Source: M55B118 sp041694275
GTDB lineage: Bacteria > Bacillota_I > Bacilli_A > Izemoplasmatales > Izemoplasmataceae
Reading direction: 5' to 3'
Length of the DNA: 46,228 nucleotides
Assembly: GCA_041694275.1 (NCBI GenBank)
Contig: JASMTQ010000045.1
Location: forward strand, 1-46,228
Shown here: piece by piece, positions 1 to 6,594 of the stretch
Position numbering within the stretch: position 1 is the stretch's first letter
How the letters are laid out: each line of letters begins with the position of its first letter
Notes under the pieces: model-generated
Told to the model about the DNA's origin: nothing
Seen by the model: only the letters and a program-made list of their open reading frames with translations
Databases searched by the model: none
Translations under genes and position numbers: made by a program

Positions 1-375
1 CGCACTTAGAATAAGACTTAAGGCAGCTATTAGAAAGAAAAGACTTACAGCAAAAACAATCAACGCCTTTAAATCGTTAATATACAAATAGTCTCTTCTG
101 TAGATGGTTTTTCTGTTTTCTTCATAGGTGATTGCGTATTCAGGGACTGGCTTAGCATTCAAAGAATGGTTTGAGTCTGAATTGGGATTGATGAGTGCAT
201 CCAAAGAAAGATCGAAAAGATTGGACAAGGCCATAAGATTCTTAATCGAAGGCGAAGCCTGATCGGTTTCCCATAAACTGACGCTTTGTCTGGAAACACC
301 GAGTATCTCTGCAACATCAGCTTGGGAGAATGCTTTTTGTTTTCTGAGTTCGTAAAGTCTGTTTCCTATTGCCAT
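1..375 (-). CDS. XRE-family HTH regulator with C-terminal membrane segment (partial)
   Basis: Reading the minus strand from the ATG at 373-375 gives an open frame that runs off the left edge. It begins MAIGNRLYELRKQKAFSQ and continues through a classic XRE/Cro helix-turn-helix (SQADVAEILGVSRQSVSLWE, then a DQASPSIKNLMALSNLF segment). A polar linker (about residues 65-100) is followed by a hydrophobic stretch starting ALIVFAVSLFFLIAALSLI, so the protein is probably anchored in the membrane by its C-terminus. The start at 375 is preferred over the ATG at 381 because the ribosome site AGGGGTG is about 6-8 bases upstream of 375 but abuts 381. Its targets are unknown; autoregulation is plausible given the inverted repeat at 479-505. 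The family assignment is firm, the role is not. Confidence 0.85.
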   Translation of the reverse strand, partial: MAIGNRLYELRKQKAFSQADVAEILGVSRQSVSLWETDQASPSIKNLMALSNLFDLSLDALINPNSDSNHSLNAKPVPEYAITYEENRKTIYRRDYLYINDLKALIVFAVSLFFLIAALSLILSA

Positions 376-478
376 TTCCATCACCCCTTATGTGCTAATT
401 ATATGTTTAGCAGAGACAATATACAACCAAATTTTGTTGCATTTATGGCAAGTATTGCTTGCAAACCGTATGAATTGC

Positions 479-505
479 CATTTGACAACTGTGAATCGTC
501 AAATG
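479..505. promoter_or_regulatory. inverted repeat, possible operator of the XRE gene
   Basis: CATTTGAC (479-486) and GTCAAATG (498-505) are perfect 8-base inverted arms separated by 11 bases. They lie about 100 bases upstream of the XRE start in otherwise AT-rich DNA. Two arms one helical turn apart suit a dimeric HTH regulator. Function is inferred only from position and symmetry. Confidence 0.35.
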
Positions 506-527
506 ACTTTTATTCATTGTGTTTTTA

Positions 528-641
528 TCATTCTTTCCAATTTTCCTCTTTATCCTCATTGGATTCAAGATAGTCAATTGCATCTTCCATTGATGAAAAC
601 GGGTCTTCAGTGTACTTATCAGGTTCTTCGCTAATCTTCAT
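528..641 (-). CDS. possible 37-residue acidic small protein
   Basis: Minus-strand frame starting at the ATG at 639-641 (MKISEEPDKYTEDPFSSMED...) and ending at TGA 528-530. It is strongly acidic (about 14 Asp/Glu) with no membrane segment and no family I recognise. Its own ribosome site is weak (purine-rich AAGAAAAAATC), but it overlaps the end of an 11-codon frame (631-666) with a better ribosome site, so it could be translationally coupled. It may be spurious. Confidence 0.3.
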   Translation of the reverse strand: MKISEEPDKYTEDPFSSMEDAIDYLESNEDKEENWKE

Positions 642-666
642 GATTTTTTCTTAACTCAATAATCAT
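631..666 (-). CDS. possible 11-codon leader peptide
   Basis: ATG at 664-666 preceded by AAGAGGAAAATACT, a reasonable ribosome site. It encodes MIIELRKNHED and stops at TAG 631-633, overlapping the ATG of the next small frame at 639-641. The arrangement resembles a short coupled leader. There is no independent support. Confidence 0.2.
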   Translation of the reverse strand: MIIELRKNHED

Positions 667-746
667 AGTATTTTCCTCTTTTCTAACTTTCTAACTGTTT
701 TTTTACCAAAACCTATGGAAATGACAACACTATAATCACGCATAAT

Positions 747-785
747 TAAAAAAGCCACCAGACAAAGTGAACTTGTCTGGTGGCT
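747..785 (-). terminator. rho-independent terminator of the upp-nnr-tRNA-Ser operon
   Basis: Perfect 13-base arms AGCCACCAGACAA (753-765) and TTGTCTGGTGGCT (773-785) with a 7-base loop. They are followed, in minus-strand direction, by a run of T (A on + at 748-752). It sits just beyond the 3' end of the tRNA gene. Confidence 0.9.
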
Positions 786-797
786 GTCATAGATAAA

Positions 798-888
798 TGG
801 CGGAGGGGAGGAGATTCGAACTCCCGCTTCGTTTTAGCGAACTACTAGCTTTCCAAGCCAGCCCCTTCAGCCCCTTGGGTACCCCTCC
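798..888 (-). tRNA. tRNA-Ser (anticodon GGA), CCA encoded
   Basis: The minus-strand sequence starts GGAGGGG at 888 and ends CCCCTCC-G-CCA at 798, giving a perfect 7-bp acceptor stem with discriminator G and an encoded CCA. The anticodon loop reads CTT-GGA-AA, so it reads UCC/UCU serine codons. A long variable arm (TAGTTCGCTAAAACGAA region) is typical of tRNA-Ser. The T arm contains GTTCGAATC. It begins 11 bases after the nnr stop codon and is followed by a strong terminator, so it is probably processed from the upp-nnr transcript. Confidence 0.95.
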
Positions 889-899
889 GTAGGGCGACA

Positions 900-2405
900 T
901 TACTTTTTAATGTCTTTAAGTGCATGTGGCAAGTAAGTGATGATGTCGCTCGCTATCAGGGATTCCTCGCCTTTGTCTTTACGTGCGTAAAGACCGGCTT
1001 TGGAATGAAGAATTGCGCCTAGACGCATGGCGTCCAGGGGTAGCATATCTCTGCCCAGAAGACTGGCGGTGATGCCTGCGAGTGTGTCTCCACTGCCTGC
1101 GGTTGCGAGTCCTGGGTTCTTCGCTTGAAGGAACGTTACATTGTCACGATTGGCTATGAGCGTTGCCGGGCCTTTTAAAGCAACGGTCATGTTTGTCTTG
1201 GATGTGAGACTGGTGATTGCACCTAAAGGATCGCTTGATATATCCTTTGAAGCGCAGTCCAGAAGTCTTGCCATCTCACCGACATGCGGCATTATAATAA
1301 CATGTTCAAGCGAATTAGGGAAGTCCCAAATGATATTTTTTAGCACTTTCAGTCCATCCCCATCGATCACAATGGGAATTTTCTTCTCAATCAGTGCTTT
1401 TAGAAACGGTTCATGATCAACGACTTCACCCATACCGATGCCGTAAACAATGCTCGATGACTTGGCTGTTTTTTCAAGAAGTTCATTGATATCTTCGTAG
1501 GTGTGATAGGTCAGCTCATAGTTAATCGGCGAGACGGCTTGTTTGGTTTCTTTGTCAAAGGCGAGCCGTACAAGGCCTGAACCGGTTCTAAGAGCGGCCA
1601 GACCGCTTAAATGAGGCGCTCCTGGCATGTCAGGACTTCCGCCGATGACCATGACCTGGCCGTAGTGGTATTTGTGGGTATTGTGTGCTCTATTTTCTAT
1701 GGAATCATCGTAGGCATCAAGAGAAACAAGACGCTTTGAATTCAAGGAGTCGTGTTTGAACCCAATTGGAATCAGATGCGAAGTGCCGTGGGTATCAAGC
1801 GCATCTCCAAGGAGGTTGCCGGGTTTATAGGCACCGACAATGAGTGTGTGGCTTGCGTGAACGGCCTCGCCAGCTTTGAGGCCGTTATCCGCATTGACGC
1901 CTGAAGGAATGTCAATGCTCAAGACACGTTTGAAAGCGAGGTTTATGTGTTCTACGACTTCTTTGTAGGGTGAATCAAGGGGTCTGTCAATGCCGATGCC
2001 GAAAAGACCGTCAATGATGACGTCACTCGCTTTTAAAAGCGTTTGAAGTTCCTTTAAATCATCGGTTGCTTCAAGAGTCTTCACCTTGAGTGATTTTTTC
2101 AGCAGTTTGAACGCCTGTTTGTTTTCAGGGCTCGCTTTTTTCCTGTTTCCAACCCGGATAACGTTTACGGCATAGCCTGAATCAACGAGCATGGCTGCGA
2201 GCACGAACGCATCGCCACCGTTATTGCCTGGGCCTGCGAAAACAAGGATTCTTGAATTGTCTTCCACGAGCTTTTCATTCAGAATATATTCAAAAAGCCT
2301 TTTGCCTGCGCGTCTCATCAATGAGAATGCATCGATTTTCTCGCGCTTCATGGTAGCCTGCTCAAGTTCTTTGATCTCTTCTTTGGTACAAACGAAAGAT
2401 TCCAT
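900..2405 (-). CDS. nnr: bifunctional NAD(P)H-hydrate epimerase / ADP-dependent dehydratase
   Basis: 501 residues. The N-terminal half (about 1-215) is a YjeF_N-type NAD(P)HX epimerase with the FAGPGNNGGDAFV nucleotide loop and GLFGIGIDRPL. The C-terminal half (about 230-500) is a carbohydrate-kinase-like dehydratase with NPGLATAGSGDTLAGI near residue 435. Together they repair hydrated NADH/NADPH in the cytoplasm. The start is set at the ATG at 2403-2405 because AAGGAGG lies at 2411-2417; a longer frame to 2492 would run inside upp and is rejected. The gene follows upp by 10 bases and precedes tRNA-Ser, forming a small operon. Both domains look complete. Confidence 0.92.
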   Translation of the reverse strand: MESFVCTKEEIKELEQATMKREKIDAFSLMRRAGKRLFEYILNEKLVEDNSRILVFAGPGNNGGDAFVLAAMLVDSGYAVNVIRVGNRKKASPENKQAFKLLKKSLKVKTLEATDDLKELQTLLKASDVIIDGLFGIGIDRPLDSPYKEVVEHINLAFKRVLSIDIPSGVNADNGLKAGEAVHASHTLIVGAYKPGNLLGDALDTHGTSHLIPIGFKHDSLNSKRLVSLDAYDDSIENRAHNTHKYHYGQVMVIGGSPDMPGAPHLSGLAALRTGSGLVRLAFDKETKQAVSPINYELTYHTYEDINELLEKTAKSSSIVYGIGMGEVVDHEPFLKALIEKKIPIVIDGDGLKVLKNIIWDFPNSLEHVIIMPHVGEMARLLDCASKDISSDPLGAITSLTSKTNMTVALKGPATLIANRDNVTFLQAKNPGLATAGSGDTLAGITASLLGRDMLPLDAMRLGAILHSKAGLYARKDKGEESLIASDIITYLPHALKDIKK

Positions 2406-2415
2406 AAAATCCTCC

Positions 2416-3039
2416 TTATTTGGTGCCGAAGAGTCTATCCCCCGCGTCACCGAGGCCCGGCACGATGTATCTGTTTTCATTGAGGCCTTCATCCTTGACA
2501 GCGAGGTAGGTCCTCATGTCAGGGCAGTGTTTTTCGAGCTCATCCAAGCCTTCTTGTACACCGACGATGCCTAAATATCTGATATCTTTTGCGCCATGGC
2601 GTTTTAAAATGTCATAGGATGCCTTGACCGTTCCCCCGGTTGCAAGCATGGGGTCCAGCAACAATATTGTAGCATGCTCGAGATTGGCCGGCAACTTCGT
2701 GTAGTATTCTTCAGGTACATACGTTTCTTCGTTTCTAAAAAGGCCGATGTGTCCGACTTTTGCGGTAGGAATGAGGTTTTGAATCATGTCAACCATGCCG
2801 AGACCCGCTCTTAGAATCGGGACGATGACAACACTTTTTTTAAGGATTTCACCTTGCGTCTTTTGAATCGGCGTTTCCACTTCAGTAAGCTGAAGCGTAA
2901 GATCCTTGGTGGCTTCGTAACTCATGAATCCTGCAATTTCGTTGAGGGCTTCCCTGAACTCTTTCGTGTTGGTGTTTTTGTCTCTGAGTTTGACAAGTTT
3001 GTGCTTGATGAGTGGGTGATCGAGGATGATGGTTTCCAT
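2416..3039 (-). CDS. upp: uracil phosphoribosyltransferase
   Basis: 207 residues, normal length for Upp. It converts uracil and PRPP to UMP in the cytoplasm. PILRAGLGM (about 74-82), the PRPP-binding loop LLLDPMLATGGT (about 126-137) and the C-terminal GLGDAGDRLFGTK are all typical. The start is the ATG at 3039 behind GGAAGTGTTCAA. A terminator-like hairpin (3066-3094) stands only 27 bases upstream, so expression probably depends on read-through from gmk or on attenuation. In this window psuK-psuG would supply uracil from pseudouridine, which this enzyme could recycle. Confidence 0.96.
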   Translation of the reverse strand: METIILDHPLIKHKLVKLRDKNTNTKEFREALNEIAGFMSYEATKDLTLQLTEVETPIQKTQGEILKKSVVIVPILRAGLGMVDMIQNLIPTAKVGHIGLFRNEETYVPEEYYTKLPANLEHATILLLDPMLATGGTVKASYDILKRHGAKDIRYLGIVGVQEGLDELEKHCPDMRTYLAVKDEGLNENRYIVPGLGDAGDRLFGTK

Positions 3040-3064
3040 TTGAACACTTCCTTTTTATTGTTTT

Positions 3065-3094
3065 AAAAAAACCAGACGCTAGCGCTGGTTTTTT
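3065..3094 (-). terminator. hairpin with T tract between gmk and upp (terminator or attenuator)
   Basis: Arms AAAAAACCAG (3066-3075) and CTGGTTTTTT (3085-3094) flank an inner CGC-TA-GCG pairing. In minus-strand direction the stem runs into a T tract. The gmk stop codon (3079-3081) lies inside the hairpin and the upp start follows 27 bases later. The position allows either termination after gmk or control of upp. Confidence 0.7.
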
Positions 3095-3624
3095 GGGTGA
3101 TTGATATATTGCAGGTAAATATGGTCAGATAGTTCGTTCAAACCAATGTTTTTTGCATTTTCGATGACAAAATCAACGTGGGTGAGTCTATCACGTCTGA
3201 AAAGGGCCGTATCTTTTTTAAGGCGGGCTTTAGCGCTAGATAAAGAGTCGCCTCTTTTAAGCATACGCGCTTCTCTTACTTTTTCAGGAGAATGAAGCAG
3301 GAATATGACGAGGTCACCAGGAATCTTTTCATAAAGACTGTTGGCGCCTTCCACGTTTACGATGAGTACTTTTTTCTTCCCGGTTTCACTGAAGGCCGTT
3401 CCATAGTGATTGTGGTTGTAAGTTGTGGTTTCTATGAAGTCACCGGATTCTTTTTTCTTTTGAAACGTATCTTCATCAATAAAATGATAATCGACACCGT
3501 CCACTTCGCCTGAGCGCATGGGACGGGTGGTGTAGGTCACCATTTTACTGAAGTTGTATTTATGGATGATGAGTTTTGCAATTTCCGTCTTGCCGCTTGC
3601 ACTGGCACCGACCAACACCAACAT
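3079..3624 (-). CDS. gmk: guanylate kinase family protein
   Basis: 181 residues; phosphorylates GMP (or dGMP) to GDP. The P-loop is GASASGKT (residues 6-13), then TYTTRPMRSGEVDGVDYHF, the GMP-binding segment of the guanylate kinase family, and KTE/SGDFIE equivalents. It is slightly shorter than the usual 200-210 residues, the loss being mostly in the C-terminal helices. The start at 3624 has AAGGAG 8 bases upstream. It has its own promoter (3652-3681) and ends within a terminator-like hairpin. A divergent guanylate-kinase paralogue cannot be ruled out, since the housekeeping copy could be elsewhere. Confidence 0.85.
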   Translation of the reverse strand: MLVLVGASASGKTEIAKLIIHKYNFSKMVTYTTRPMRSGEVDGVDYHFIDEDTFQKKKESGDFIETTTYNHNHYGTAFSETGKKKVLIVNVEGANSLYEKIPGDLVIFLLHSPEKVREARMLKRGDSLSSAKARLKKDTALFRRDRLTHVDFVIENAKNIGLNELSDHIYLQYINHPKNQR

Positions 3625-3651
3625 AATTATCGCTCCTTTTAACTCTCATAA

Positions 3652-3681
3652 ATTATAGCAAAAAGCATGTGAAATTGAAAG
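3652..3681 (-). promoter_or_regulatory. promoter of gmk
   Basis: Minus strand: -10 TATAAT (3652-3657) with an extended TGC in front, and a weak -35 TTTCAA (3676-3681) 18 bases away. A 10-base palindrome CCAATATTGG lies immediately upstream and might bind a regulator. Confidence 0.55.
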
Positions 3682-3789
3682 CCAATATTGGTTTTTTTAC
3701 ATCCTGTTTTACGGGGAGGGCTTTGGAACTGAAATTCCCCATATGTTTTGATTCTCGTCTACAATTTCCCTTTGACATTGGATTTATCA

Positions 3790-3818
3790 TTGATAAACAA
3801 GGATGAAAGCGCTATAAT
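3790..3818 (+). promoter_or_regulatory. promoter of guaD
   Basis: TTGATA (3790-3795), 17-base spacer, TATAAT (3813-3818), about 27 bases before the deduced start of guaD. This is a near-consensus sigma-A type promoter. Confidence 0.75.
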
Positions 3819-3844
3819 GAAATGATAGATAAAATGATGACGAG

Positions 3845-4336
3845 GTGATTTCAATCAGCGGGAATGTGGACAGACAAGTGATGGAAAAAGCCATCAAACG
3901 TGCAAGGGAAACAATGAACAAGAATTTGGGCGGACCATTCGGCGCCGCCATCATTGACAAGGAAGGAAACATCATATCCATCGCTTCAAACAGTGTGCTT
4001 TCAGATGCCGATCCTTCGGCGCACGCTGAAATCAATGCGATCAGGCAGGCTGGAAAGACGCTCGGTACGCATGATTTAAGCGACTGCACCCTCTATACCA
4101 CCGCTTACCCATGTCCCATGTGTCTTGGGGCAACCATCTGGGCGAACATCAAGACTGTCATCTATGGATGCAGACCTGAAGATGCAGATGCGATAGGGTT
4201 TCGCGACGATTTCATCTACGAGTATTTCAAAAAGAATCAGCAGGATGAGTCCATCCTTGTAACCAGGGAAGCCTACCGCGAGGATTGTCTTACGCTTTTC
4301 AAGGAGTACAAGGAAAAAAACAAACAGCTTTATTGA
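3845..4336 (+). CDS. guaD: guanine deaminase (cytidine-deaminase fold)
   Basis: 163 residues; hydrolyses guanine to xanthine and ammonia. It has the zinc motif HAE (about 60-62) and PCPMC (about 89-93), GGPFGA near the N-terminus, and a C-terminal tyrosine as in Bacillus-type GuaD, where the C-terminus closes the active site. The start is uncertain: GTG at 3845 opens the frame but itself overlaps the best ribosome site (GAGGTGAT); a later GTG (about 3866) or ATG (about 3881) is possible. It converges on the purine operon and shares its terminator, and its product xanthine would feed the molybdenum hydroxylases. Another nucleobase deaminase of this fold is the main alternative. Confidence 0.85.
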   Translation: MISISGNVDRQVMEKAIKRARETMNKNLGGPFGAAIIDKEGNIISIASNSVLSDADPSAHAEINAIRQAGKTLGTHDLSDCTLYTTAYPCPMCLGATIWANIKTVIYGCRPEDADAIGFRDDFIYEYFKKNQQDESILVTREAYREDCLTLFKEYKEKNKQLY

Positions 4337-4337
4337 A

Positions 4338-4382
4338 ATAAAGCGGCGCCCTCTACTTTTTTGTAGAAAGCGTCGCTTTTTT
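4338..4382. terminator. bidirectional terminator between guaD and ygeW
   Basis: AAAGCGGCG (4340-4348) pairs with CGTCGCTTT (4371-4379), and CTAC pairs with GTAG around a T6 loop. T runs follow on both strands. It ends guaD on + and the long purine operon on -. Confidence 0.8.
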
Positions 4383-4393
4383 ATGTGGTGTTT

Positions 4394-5377
4394 TTATTTG
4401 TCTCCAATGGTCATGGCCATGACCGCTTTGGCGGTGTGAAGACGGTTCTCAGCTTCCTGATATACGATGGAATGTTTCCCGTCGATGACCGAATCCTCCA
4501 CTTCATTGCCTCTGTCCGCAGGCAGGGCGTGCATGTAGGATACCGTGTCGCTTGTCAATGCCATGAGTTTTTCTGTGCATTTCCAGTGTCTGTTTGATTC
4601 AAGCGTATCGTCAAGGACGTCTTTTGACTGGTTGGATACCCAGCTTCCCCAGTTTTTAGGGATGACGATATCCGCGTCCTTGTAGGCTTCTTCCTGGTCA
4701 TGGGTGACTTTGAAGGTTCCTCCGTTTCTCTCTGCGTTCTCCTTCGCCTGCTTGATGACCCATTCAGGGAGTTCATAGCCTTCAGGGTGTGCAAGCGTCA
4801 CGTCCATGCCATAGCGTGGAAAGAGTAAACTCTGTGAAAGGGGAACGCTTATTGGTTTCTTGTGGGAGGTTGCGTAGGCCCAAATGATGGATACCTTGAG
4901 GTTTTCCGTCGTCTTTTTGACTTCCTTGATGGTCATGAGGTCGGCGAGTGCCTGCATGGGGTGGTATAGATCACACTGCAGGTTCATCACGGGTACGGTG
5001 GCGTGCGCGGCCATGTCACGAAGAAACTGGTTCCCAATACCCCAAAAACAGTTTCTGCATGCAATGGCGTGACCGTAACTCGATAGGATGATGGCTGTAT
5101 CCTTGGCCTTTTCACCGTGTGATATCTGCATGGTCGAGGTATCTAGGAAGTTCCCGTGGCCTCCTAGTTGGGCGATGCCCGCTTCCATGGAGTTTCTCGT
5201 ACGGGTGGATTGTTCGAAAAACATCAAAAATGACGTCTTGTTTTCCAGGTAGTTGGTGATTTCGTTGTTCAGGAATTTCTTTTTGAGTGTTGAAGAGACT
5301 TCAAGGAGGGTATCAATCTGATCTTTCTCCCATTCCTGAAGGGTGATGAAGTGTTTGCCTTTGAACTTGGGTTGCAT
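4394..5377 (-). CDS. ygeW: YgeW-type knotted carbamoyltransferase
   Basis: 327 residues. An aspartate/ornithine carbamoyltransferase relative with the carbamoyl-phosphate motif STRTR (57-61), HPMQ (139-142) and MHALPADRG late in the protein. The long central insertion and overall pattern fit the knotted YgeW group found with purine/selenium gene sets rather than ArgF or PyrB. In the uric-acid pathway it is thought to act on ureido intermediates so that carbamoyl phosphate, and hence ATP, can be made. It is shorter than E. coli YgeW (about 396). It is the last gene of the operon, 4 bases after ygeY, with AAGGAG in front. Confidence 0.88.
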   Translation of the reverse strand: MQPKFKGKHFITLQEWEKDQIDTLLEVSSTLKKKFLNNEITNYLENKTSFLMFFEQSTRTRNSMEAGIAQLGGHGNFLDTSTMQISHGEKAKDTAIILSSYGHAIACRNCFWGIGNQFLRDMAAHATVPVMNLQCDLYHPMQALADLMTIKEVKKTTENLKVSIIWAYATSHKKPISVPLSQSLLFPRYGMDVTLAHPEGYELPEWVIKQAKENAERNGGTFKVTHDQEEAYKDADIVIPKNWGSWVSNQSKDVLDDTLESNRHWKCTEKLMALTSDTVSYMHALPADRGNEVEDSVIDGKHSIVYQEAENRLHTAKAVMAMTIGDK

Positions 5378-5381
5378 GGAA

Positions 5382-6593
5382 TCACTCCTTATTGTTTTTG
5401 CGTTTCATATAGATTTTCGGAATGGCTGCATACATGGCTGCGGCCTTTACCAGGTGGTCTTTTTTCGTGATTTCATTGGGGGCATGCGCCTGTTCTTCAA
5501 ACCCCGGGCCAAAGCCTATGCAGGGGATGCCATAACGTCCCATGATGGAGACGGCGTTGGTTGAAAACGTCCACTTGTCCACTAGCGGTTCGTTTTTGAA
5601 AAGGCCTTTGTAGCTTTCTACAAGGGATTGTGTGGCGATGTGGTCCTCATCCAGGACCCAGCTAGGAAAATACGCCTTGGTAGGATATACGAGCCCAGTA
5701 TAGGACGGTTCCTTGTATTCGTACATCTCGACTTCGGCATTGACCTTCCTGACAGATTCAAGCGCTCTGATTTCTTCAAGGGCGCCTTCCCATGTTTCTC
5801 CGGCCGTGAGCCTTCTGTCTATCGATATGGAGCATCCGTCCGCAACGGCGCATCTTGATGGGGACTGTGAAAAGACTTCACTGACGGCGAGCGTGCCTTT
5901 TCCAAGAAAATCATCATGTTTCAGCCTGGGATTGAGACGTTCGAGTTCACTGATGATCGGCGCCATCTTGTAGATGGCGTTGTCGCCTCTCTCAGGAGCA
6001 CTCCCGTGACACGAAGTACCCTTCGTTGAAACTTTTATCTCCATCCGTCCTCTGTGGCCTCTGTAGATATTGAGTGAGGTTGGTTCGGTGATGACGACGA
6101 ATTCGGGTTTGAGCTTGTCTTCTTCGATGATGTACTGCCAGCATAGTCCGTCGCAGTCCTCTTCAAGAACGGTGCCGGTGATATAAAGGGTGTAATCATC
6201 CTGAAGATCCAGATCCTTGATGATTTTGGCCCCGTAAACCATGGACGCCATGCCACCTTCCTGATCACTTGTGCCTCTGCCCCCGATGGTGGTGTCGTCT
6301 TCATACCCTTCATGGGGATCAAATGTCCAGTTGGAACGCTCGCCTACGCCGACCGTATCAATATGGGCGTCCATTGCGATGATGTGTTTTCCGTTTCCAA
6401 TCCGGCCTATGATATTGCCCATCTTGTCGATGGTGATAGCGTCAAAGCCGACTTTTTCCATTTCCTTTTTAATTCTTTTTATGACCGCTTCTTCCTCTCT
6501 GCCTTCAGAGGGGAGGGCGACCATGTCGCGAAGAAAGCGGGTCATGTCCTTTTCATGTTTCCTGGCATGTTCGAGGATTCTTTTGAACTCCAT
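5382..6593 (-). CDS. ygeY: YgeY-type M20-family hydrolase
   Basis: 403 residues, the usual length of the selenium-linked YgeY hydrolases. M20/ArgE-DapE metal-binding motifs are visible: DAHIDTVG (about 74-81), GRGTSDQEGG, EEDCDGLCW and EPTSLNIYRGHRGR, with a late His (EEQAHAPNE). It would hydrolyse an amide or ureido bond of a linear purine breakdown product. It starts at the ATG at 6593 with AAGGAG upstream; the two bases before it belong to the previous stop region, so translation is probably coupled. The family call is strong; the exact substrate is inferred from the pathway. Confidence 0.9.
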   Translation of the reverse strand: MEFKRILEHARKHEKDMTRFLRDMVALPSEGREEEAVIKRIKKEMEKVGFDAITIDKMGNIIGRIGNGKHIIAMDAHIDTVGVGERSNWTFDPHEGYEDDTTIGGRGTSDQEGGMASMVYGAKIIKDLDLQDDYTLYITGTVLEEDCDGLCWQYIIEEDKLKPEFVVITEPTSLNIYRGHRGRMEIKVSTKGTSCHGSAPERGDNAIYKMAPIISELERLNPRLKHDDFLGKGTLAVSEVFSQSPSRCAVADGCSISIDRRLTAGETWEGALEEIRALESVRKVNAEVEMYEYKEPSYTGLVYPTKAYFPSWVLDEDHIATQSLVESYKGLFKNEPLVDKWTFSTNAVSIMGRYGIPCIGFGPGFEEQAHAPNEITKKDHLVKAAAMYAAIPKIYMKRKNNKE

Positions 6594-6594
6594 C

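Larger units (their letters stand above)
382..797. other. sparse intergenic region upstream of the XRE gene
   Basis: No convincing large gene is seen. The region holds an inverted repeat (479-505), two very small minus-strand frames (528-641 and 631-666) and the tRNA terminator (747-785). It is AT-rich compared with the flanking genes. Confidence 0.6.

Noticed and set aside
286..634. Two + strand open frames (286-573 and 392-634) opposite the XRE gene and its leader region
   Set aside because: No ribosome site, low-complexity aromatic-rich composition, and the first runs antisense to the clear HTH coding frame.
2406..2492. Longer nnr start inside upp
   Set aside because: It would overlap upp by 77 bases and lacks a ribosome site; ATG 2405 has AAGGAGG.
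3772..3777. TTGACA as the -35 of guaD
   Set aside because: It is 35 bases from the TATAAT; TTGATA at 3790-3795 has the correct 17-base spacing.
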